NCBI GenBank assembly: GCA_963785125.1
Contig: CAWATU010000003.1
Span: forward strand, 62,001-126,000
Reading direction: 5' to 3'
Source: QHXN01 sp963785125
Lineage (GTDB): Bacteria > Acidobacteriota > Blastocatellia > Pyrinomonadales > Pyrinomonadaceae
Length of the DNA stretch: 64,000 nt
This document shows, piece by piece, positions 58,785-64,000 of the stretch. Numbering within the stretch: position 1 is the first letter of the stretch; the number at the start of each line of letters is the position of its first letter. The notes below the pieces were generated by a model, which worked only from the letters and a program-made list of their open reading frames with translations, made no database searches and was not told where the DNA came from. The translations under genes and the position numbers were made by a program.

Positions 58785-61382
58785 CTACTCCTCATGTCGC
58801 ATCCTTACAGCGATTTGCTCGGCTTCGCGATCATATGACGCCGCCGCTTCTCTAAGTGTAGTTGCTAGGCGATGGTATCCCTGCATCTCCACTTCTTCAG
58901 CCTGCTTTCGATAATGATTAGCGAGTTCTCGTTCTGGTTTGCCTTCGGGGTCAATAAAATGAACGCCTCGGGAGTTAAAAATTTCTATTTCATAGCCATG
59001 ACGGATATCACCCGTATCCTTAGCGTTTAAGACAGCGGCTACGGATCGGTGAATCCAGAGACCATCAGGATCAGGCGGTGAGTAAAAGAGAACTTTACCG
59101 ATTTCCTGCATGGCGATCTTAAGATGTCCGGATGCCGCGCAGCTTGCTTTAACCTCATCTAACCATGAATTCAGGGCATTGCCATCAAACGTACCATTAT
59201 CTTGGCTGCCTGGCGGAGTTTTCCATTCGTTGAGAAGGCGGTATGCATTTGTGGCAACAGCTTGCTGGTTGGGGGAAGGATTCTGCGATGGCTCTTCTTT
59301 GTCTGACCGATAAAGCAGTCGGATAGTCTCACAGAAAAAAGCCGAATTTTGCGCTAAGGCTTGTTGCAGCAGCTTAGGGAAAACTCCAAAGCCACCGTCC
59401 AGTAGCGCTAAAAATGCCCATTCGATTTTGAATAGCTCATCCTGATTAGTATCAGGAGCCTCTTGAAGCGTTTTTATCAGGTGCGCCACCGCATGCGGGT
59501 CCATTGTCCGCAGTTGTTCTGGGGATTGCATTAACGCGGTGAGAACCCTAGTTACTTGCTGAGTGTCAATGGGCTCATTACTGTAAATAATTTTCTCAGC
59601 CACGCCGATTGCAGCGTGTATTCTGTGATTCTCTAGTAACTTATCAACCGCTTCGGGTAGCTCCTGACCAGCGTCATACGGATTGGCGTGTGTCTTACTC
59701 CAAAAAATGCCTTCCTGATCTCCCAGAAATTGTCTTGCCCTTGACCACGTTTCCGATGTAAAGGGGAGATAAGCTAAGAGTGAAGCCTTCTGATCGCTCG
59801 ACCATCGGGACATATCAAGCTTATCCACCCACTCCCATCCTTGTGCCCTGAACCTTCCCAGGACAAAACCGCCTGCAAACTGTGTGGCATGTCCCAATTC
59901 GGACTCGAATAGCGCGGGGAGAATTTCACCCTCCTCATGTGCGGGTGCAAATGAACCAAAGACAAAGCCAACCTGCCCAGGCGAGTCAACTGCCTCGGCA
60001 AATCTGAGAACGGCTTGTGCTCCTCCATGAGAATGTACTTCTTGAACAGCAACTTTTCTTCGCTCAAAGAGCTTTTCTACCTGCTGAACGTAGTTGCCTG
60101 TTTCCTCATATAAGTCAAAATCACGCGCTGTGAATAGCCGCCGATATTTATAAGCTGGCGATTCGGGCTCTACGCGGTCAGCAATGGCCGCGATGCCATT
60201 GACCTCATCAGAAGTCATAGCCCATTTAGCATTCGCGAACTTACGGTGCCTTGAAACAAGTTCTATAAGCTCATTCCAAATCGGCAGACGTTCCTCTAGA
60301 GACCAAGAAGCGACTTCCTCAGAGCCTAAATATGATAAAAGATTCTCGCGCGCTGGTAGCGGAAGGTTATTAAAGTGGTTAATAAGAGTTGCAAGCTTTA
60401 GCCGATCCTGCTTGGCTTGGCTAATCGCTAAATCAGCGTATGCCGTAACCTGCTCCCGATAATCCTGATTAGTTACACCTTCCTTCCAATCATCGGGGAT
60501 TATTCTTCTCCAAACTGGCTTTCGCGTCATCGAGGATGACTGCTGTGAGTGAGGAAGCAACTTGAGCAAGAGTCTCCATGCCACATCAGGAAACTCCGCT
60601 TGCAAGGTCGTAACGGCGGCCCTTCTTTTTGCCACAGAAGCCAGGGTCTGAGGAAACCAAGGAAGAAGGATCGTAACCAGAGAATTGTCTGGTCTATTGG
60701 ACCATTTGCCGCCTGGGTCTATGTCAGCCAGTCCACCAAGAATAACAACTACCCGCGTTAGATACTGCTCATCCCAAGCTAGAGCTTCTAACGCCCAAAG
60801 TAACCCCGTAATATAGATTCGACCAGAAAAGCCTGAGCCTTCCTGTGCAAAGACCCCGGCAAAGGGGCTGGGAGTACTAATTAACGCATTCTCGACAGCA
60901 TCGAGGAATTCTTTAGGGGCTGCTTCTGCGAGCAGAGGCAATACGTCATTCAAACTCGCCCAAAGCTCCCAGTCCGCCTCTCGAAGTATTTCACGCACCG
61001 CAAGCTGCGCGGTGTATTCGGCCTTTCCGTAAGAACACGATGTTAGGTATTCAGGGTAGTTGCCAAGTAACGCTAATGTCTCAGCCAGCCCCTTTCTCAA
61101 AGCATGCGAATGTTTCAGAACCTTCCCGTAAAGACCTGCCGCAAACCGTTGGTCTGCGTCTATGTCAAATTGTGGATCGCGCTCACGCAATGCGTCTACA
61201 GCAACCTTTCGGAAGCGGTCCAAATGATCATCAAACAACCTCGGCCCGGCAGCTTTCCACGCTGATAGGCGATCAGCTACCTTCCAACGTCCATCTTTTT
61301 GTTGGATAGGAGATTCGGGAAGCAGCGAGGCTTCACGGATAGAGGATTTCCATTGTTCTTCGTCTTTAATCATCGCCTTCAA
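58785..61382 (-). CDS. Large helical protein of unknown function, coupled to a kinase
   Basis: 865 residues with no ATPase or nuclease motif that I recognise. Helical repeats fill most of it (LAETLALLGNYPEYLTSCSY; ITGLLWALEALAWDEQYLTR; RPDNSLVTILLPWFPQTLAS). I recall similar blocks from very large proteins in conflict loci but cannot name the family safely. It overlaps the preceding kinase gene by 17 bp, so kinase and this protein form one unit. A role as sensor or substrate of the kinase is inference. Confidence 0.65.
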   Translation of the reverse strand: MKAMIKDEEQWKSSIREASLLPESPIQQKDGRWKVADRLSAWKAAGPRLFDDHLDRFRKVAVDALRERDPQFDIDADQRFAAGLYGKVLKHSHALRKGLAETLALLGNYPEYLTSCSYGKAEYTAQLAVREILREADWELWASLNDVLPLLAEAAPKEFLDAVENALISTPSPFAGVFAQEGSGFSGRIYITGLLWALEALAWDEQYLTRVVVILGGLADIDPGGKWSNRPDNSLVTILLPWFPQTLASVAKRRAAVTTLQAEFPDVAWRLLLKLLPHSQQSSSMTRKPVWRRIIPDDWKEGVTNQDYREQVTAYADLAISQAKQDRLKLATLINHFNNLPLPARENLLSYLGSEEVASWSLEERLPIWNELIELVSRHRKFANAKWAMTSDEVNGIAAIADRVEPESPAYKYRRLFTARDFDLYEETGNYVQQVEKLFERRKVAVQEVHSHGGAQAVLRFAEAVDSPGQVGFVFGSFAPAHEEGEILPALFESELGHATQFAGGFVLGRFRAQGWEWVDKLDMSRWSSDQKASLLAYLPFTSETWSRARQFLGDQEGIFWSKTHANPYDAGQELPEAVDKLLENHRIHAAIGVAEKIIYSNEPIDTQQVTRVLTALMQSPEQLRTMDPHAVAHLIKTLQEAPDTNQDELFKIEWAFLALLDGGFGVFPKLLQQALAQNSAFFCETIRLLYRSDKEEPSQNPSPNQQAVATNAYRLLNEWKTPPGSQDNGTFDGNALNSWLDEVKASCAASGHLKIAMQEIGKVLFYSPPDPDGLWIHRSVAAVLNAKDTGDIRHGYEIEIFNSRGVHFIDPEGKPERELANHYRKQAEEVEMQGYHRLATTLREAAASYDREAEQIAVRMRHEE

Positions 61383-62491
61383 TTAACCCTCTGATGGCCT
61401 CTCGGTCTCCTTCAGACCTCTCATTCCAAGCCCCTAGAAGTGAGGCATACATAAAGGTGTCGGCATTCTCTCCTCTGAAATGCTCATCTCGAATTGTTTG
61501 CGACTCCGCTCCTTCCCTAGTCGCGTTCATATCTTGAGGTGCCTCTTCCTGCGGACGTTGAGACGAGGAGGTTCTTATCTCTGGTGTAACAGTTTCAAGG
61601 GTCACAGTTCCCGCATCGTGATCGAACGGCATAGGAGGGGCGAACTCGTCGAGCACTTCATGAAGACGCCCTTTGAGCGCATCAAATGAGCGAAATCGTC
61701 TGACAAGTATTCGCTCAAACCCTTTATCGAATAGCGATACAATTAATGGCGAGTTGATCCCATCGAATATTGGTTTGGCAGAGTCGCGTTGGTGGGGCTT
61801 CAAATCTTCATGGTCTACAATGGGCCCAGGCGTCTTCCCAGTGAGCGCATAAAATATCAGGCCGCAAGTCTGAGAAATGTCGGACTCAACGTGCCGTTTA
61901 CGGCTGTCGCCTGTTTGTAACTCTGGAAGGTGGAGGAATCGGTTTCCGAGTTGTTGCCCCTCAGAGGTTAGAGTTGAGCGCTCCGAATCTTCTTTATTGA
62001 ATGATTGCCCAAAATCAATAAGAACCGGGTCTTCGGGGTTTCCCAGACGGAGAATGATATTGTCTGGCTTAATATCGCGGTGAATGATCCCGTTCTGATG
62101 GCAGTAGATAAGTATCTCGGAAAGATGAATGCCAAGGCGAATAGCTACGACAGGGAGTAACCGTCCTTGCTGAACGTGCTCCGCTAACGTTGGCCCTTCA
62201 ACATAATCAACCACAAAGTAGAGAGGCGTTTCCCCGTCGCCGTAGTTATCAGTATTAGACTCGACAGACCTTGGGGATTGCACGATGCTGGAGTCGTTGA
62301 AGAGCTTGCACCTCATGATGCATCCGCTGGCGACGCTCAGCACTGTCATTATTGCGTAAGACCTTTAAAACACACACTGCACCAGATTCGTCACGGCGTC
62401 TCACCAGAAAAGTATCCCCGTGCCCGCCGCCTCCCAATGGCCGTATTTTCTCCCAATTGGCGTCCCAAGGTTTTCCTTTTCCTTTTGCCAT
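61366..62491 (-). pseudogene. Serine/threonine kinase gene with a frameshift
   Basis: The start at 62491 (MAKGKGKPWDANWEKIRPLG) gives the glycine loop GGGGHGDTFLV and the VAK-like VCVLKVLR, then stops at 62255 after AIPKVCRV. The adjacent frame continues with VESNTDNYGDGETPLYFVVD, the catalytic loop IHRDIKPDN and VLIDFGQSF, ending at 61366. A one-base shift near 62265 joins the two. The 100-residue C-terminal tail is acidic and disordered. Either a dead gene, a sequencing error or a programmed shift; no slippery run is seen. It is the second kinase in the island and also damaged. Confidence 0.8.
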
Positions 62492-62767
62492 GTTGGTTTA
62501 ATTCATTTGGGTTACATGTTGTATTGTAAATTTTACCTTTAATAGAGTGCCATTGCCAAACTTGAGCTAAATTCATGAATTGTTGATGTTTGAGGTCTTC
62601 AGGTATCTCTTGTTACTCCCGTATGCGGAACTAAAAAGGTAACTTGTTTTAGCCGAATTAATGCTCACCCTTGCAAGGGTGTACTGCTTATAAGATCAGG
62701 CAAATTCAATCAAATTCACATGCTATACATTATTCACCTTATATATGAAAATTTCAGAGCCAAAAAG
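62492..62767. other. Non-coding gap before the right transposon end
   Basis: 276 AT-rich bp between the kinase start and the end repeats. It should contain the kinase promoter. It holds no open frame of note and no repeat that I can see other than a short caccCTTGCAAGGGTG palindrome at 62667-62682. Confidence 0.5.
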
Positions 62768-62891
62768 TTGTAGCAGCGGCTTTTGTGAAAAACTCAGCCT
62801 GTTGCAGCAGCTTATGTGTTCAGTAGCAGCACTCATGTGAGTAAAGGCCGAAAATCTATCCTCAGATTTGCATCGCCTTTTGGAGTTCTTA
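62768..62891. repeat. Right end of the Tn7-like element: four repeats and TIR
   Basis: Four copies of the core GCA-N4-CTTTTGT or similar occur: GCAgcggCTTTTGT near 62773, GCAgcagCTTATGT near 62804, GCAgcacTCATGT near 62826 and GCATcgcCTTTTGG near 62870. The last one merges with the terminal GGAGTTCTTA. The left end has the same core inverted (ACAAAAG-N4-TGC). These are the predicted TnsB-binding sites. Confidence 0.75.
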
Positions 62892-62896
62892 CTTAG
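62892..62896. repeat. Right target-site duplication (CTTAG)
   Basis: The copy of the CTTAG at 29683-29687; together they define the insertion. The presumed empty site reads AAGTCTTAG directly followed by AGTGAATCAC. Confidence 0.8.
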
Positions 62897-62937
62897 AGTG
62901 AATCACAGAAGCCCGCGGCGGGAACGCTTGCGGTGTG

Positions 62938-63387
62938 TTAGAGGTGGGCCTTGAGGGCGGCGGCGATGAGTTGGTCGAAGGAGGGGTGCGACTCGATGAG
63001 GTTGCCGGGCGTGCGGTCGATGACTTGATATTCACCGGTGGGCAGGTGCCGGACGTACAGGTCCATATTGCCCTCGCCGAAGACGAGGTAGTCGTTAAAG
63101 AATTCGTCGTCGCGCCAGCCCAGGTTGGCCTCGACGAACCCCTCGATGGTGGCATCCGTCCCACCGGCGACCGGCGAGGTCTCGCTCGCGTAGATGAAGA
63201 GGCCGTTGTGATTCAGGCCGTCCTGTGCGCGCAGGAAGGCGGCGTACTCTTCCGGCACTTCCGCGTTGAGTTCTTCAAGCGCCCGTCGCCGCAGCCGCTC
63301 CAGACGCTCTTCCGTGCAGGGCGGCTGGCTGCGCTCGCCGTACCTGGCCTGTTCCTCTCCGACCCGAGTCAGTAGCTGCTCGTACAT
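62938..63387 (-). CDS. SMI1/KNR4 (YrhA-like) family protein, putative immunity protein
   Basis: 149 residues. EERLERLRRRALEELNAEVP, then EEYAAFLRAQDGLNHNGLFI and VFGEGNMDLYVRHLPTGEYQ, match the SMI1/KNR4 superfamily. Members often neutralise toxins of contact-dependent or secreted polymorphic systems. It follows, by 67 bp on the same strand, a protein with an HNH nuclease-like C-terminus, so toxin plus immunity is likely. It belongs to the GC-rich chromosome, outside the transposon. Confidence 0.78.
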   Translation of the reverse strand: MYEQLLTRVGEEQARYGERSQPPCTEERLERLRRRALEELNAEVPEEYAAFLRAQDGLNHNGLFIYASETSPVAGGTDATIEGFVEANLGWRDDEFFNDYLVFGEGNMDLYVRHLPTGEYQVIDRTPGNLIESHPSFDQLIAAALKAHL

Positions 63388-63454
63388 TCGCCCTGCCCCT
63401 CCCGCGGCCCCGACATCTTAACCGAGGTTGCGCTCACGCGCCACGCTTTCGCCG

Positions 63455-64000
63455 CTAAGGGGTCGGCGGGTAGACGAAGCCGGGCGGGATGGGCCACTCT
63501 GCGATCTGCCGCGTCTGCCCTTCGGTCATGCCGCGCGTCGCCGCGTTCTGCGCGTTGGTGATGACCTTGTGGTACGGCTCGTTCTTGATTAAGACCAAAT
63601 TGGAGTAATCGTTCGTCCCGCCGTCGTCGAGCGGCAGCTTGTGGTGAACCTGCCAGCCCTGCGGGATTCGGCCGTCGGCCAGCATCCTGATCTGGTCGTC
63701 GTTCAGCCCCGCCCGTCTGAGCTGCGCCACCTTGGCCGGGTCGCTCGCCAGACTCCTGACGAAGCCCGCGCGCTCCGTGCTGTCGAAGGCGCTGCGCAGC
63801 GCCCTGAGTTCTTCGCTTGAGCGCTTGGTGTAGGTGATGCTGCGCACAGACACCCCGGGCAGCTCGACCCGCGTCCCGCGGAGCGTGCCGGTGAAGGTGT
63901 CGCCGCTCGACGTGGGCGCGGAGCGGAAGAAGTCGTCCACCTTGCCCTTCAAGGCTTGCAACGGTTCGCGCACCGCGTCCGGCAGGCTGTTGATTGGGAC
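63455..64000 (-). CDS. C-terminal part of an HNH nuclease toxin-like protein (cut by window edge)
   Basis: The frame is open at the window edge; 181 residues are visible. The C-terminal block WQVHHKLPLDDGGTNDYSNL, then VLIKNEPYHKVITNAQN, has the paired His and Asn-x-His layout of HNH/WHH toxin domains that end polymorphic toxins. The last residues are PPGFVYPPTP. The upstream part should be a delivery or repeat region outside the window. The SMI1-like gene directly downstream supports a toxin role. Confidence 0.75.
   Translation of the reverse strand, partial: VPINSLPDAVREPLQALKGKVDDFFRSAPTSSGDTFTGTLRGTRVELPGVSVRSITYTKRSSEELRALRSAFDSTERAGFVRSLASDPAKVAQLRRAGLNDDQIRMLADGRIPQGWQVHHKLPLDDGGTNDYSNLVLIKNEPYHKVITNAQNAATRGMTEGQTRQIAEWPIPPGFVYPPTP

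Larger units (their letters stand above)
29688..62891. mobile_element. Tn7-like transposon carrying a defence island
   Basis: The element of 33,204 bp is delimited by terminal inverted repeats TAAGAATTCC (left) and GGAGTTCTTA (right), which match at 9 of 10 positions. Outside them is a CTTAG duplication. Internal 20-bp-type repeats lie at both ends in opposite orientation. It encodes TnsA, TnsB, TnsC and two TniQ proteins, the full cut-and-paste machinery. No Cas protein or CRISPR array is present, so targeting is probably by TniQ binding at rlmD. The cargo (36-62.5 kb) is AT-richer than the chromosome and rich in NACHT, kinase, protease and sensor proteins. Termini are TAAGAA rather than the TGT seen in Tn7 itself. 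Confidence 0.88.

Noticed and set aside
29688..62891. CRISPR-associated transposon (CAST)
   Set aside because: No Cas12k, Cascade gene or CRISPR array was found among the cargo; the repeats at the ends are short and few.

Overview
The window looks like a GC-rich chromosome of a soil-type Acidobacteriota, probably of the Blastocatellia/Pyrinomonadaceae kind. This is inferred from gene content only: a pilB/pilT/pilC type IV pilus block, a DUF1800/DUF1501 (Tat) pair, an M2 peptidase lipoprotein, an eRF1-like stress protein and intergenic heptamer palindromes. No rRNA, tRNA or CRISPR array was seen. Into this chromosome a 33.2-kb, visibly AT-richer island has been inserted.

Layout. 1-1.0 kb: start of a Ser/Thr kinase, then a dead fragment of a DndA/IscS-like cysteine desulfurase and a set of 20-bp-spaced repeats. 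1.0-7.9 kb: minus-strand pilus block (pilB, an unknown secreted protein, pilT, pilC) and a secreted TPR-like protein. 8.0-9.4 kb: queE-queC. 9.5-29.7 kb: mostly plus-strand housekeeping genes: sigma/anti-sigma pair, acyl-CoA ligase, DUF1800/DUF1501, M2 peptidase (minus), baeRF, zinc-ribbon protein, a formyltransferase-deacetylase fusion, birA, a glycosyltransferase, coaX, small proteins and rlmD. Six of the gaps carry heptamer short tandem repeats, five of them folded into inverted repeats.

29,688-62,891: a Tn7-like transposon. Its ends are visible directly: 10-bp terminal inverted repeats (TAAGAAYTCC), three to four 20-bp-type internal repeats at each end, and a 5-bp target duplication (CTTAG). 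It starts at the base after the rlmD stop codon, so the 3' end of rlmD is the likely attachment site. The left part carries tnsA, tnsB, tnsC and two tniQ genes; no cas gene is present. The cargo is a dense conflict/defence island: two XRE regulators; a five-gene cluster in which four proteins share an Asn/Gly-rich 'GDNYGNIQxGG' motif and the fifth has a HEPN-like Rx4H motif; a membrane-anchored NACHT-HEAT-DUF4365 protein; a Ser/Thr kinase; a second NACHT-HEAT protein; a protein with a DisA_N/DAC-like sensor domain; a trypsin-like protease; an AlbA/Schlafen-type ATPase; and a second kinase overlapping an 865-residue helical protein.

Several cargo genes are broken. One IS630 element sits after the third codon of the first kinase and another inside the AlbA gene; removing either element with one TA copy restores an open frame. 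The second kinase has one frameshift and a lipoprotein gene two. After the transposon the GC-rich chromosome resumes with an SMI1/KNR4 immunity-like protein and the C-terminal part of an HNH toxin-like protein that leaves the window.
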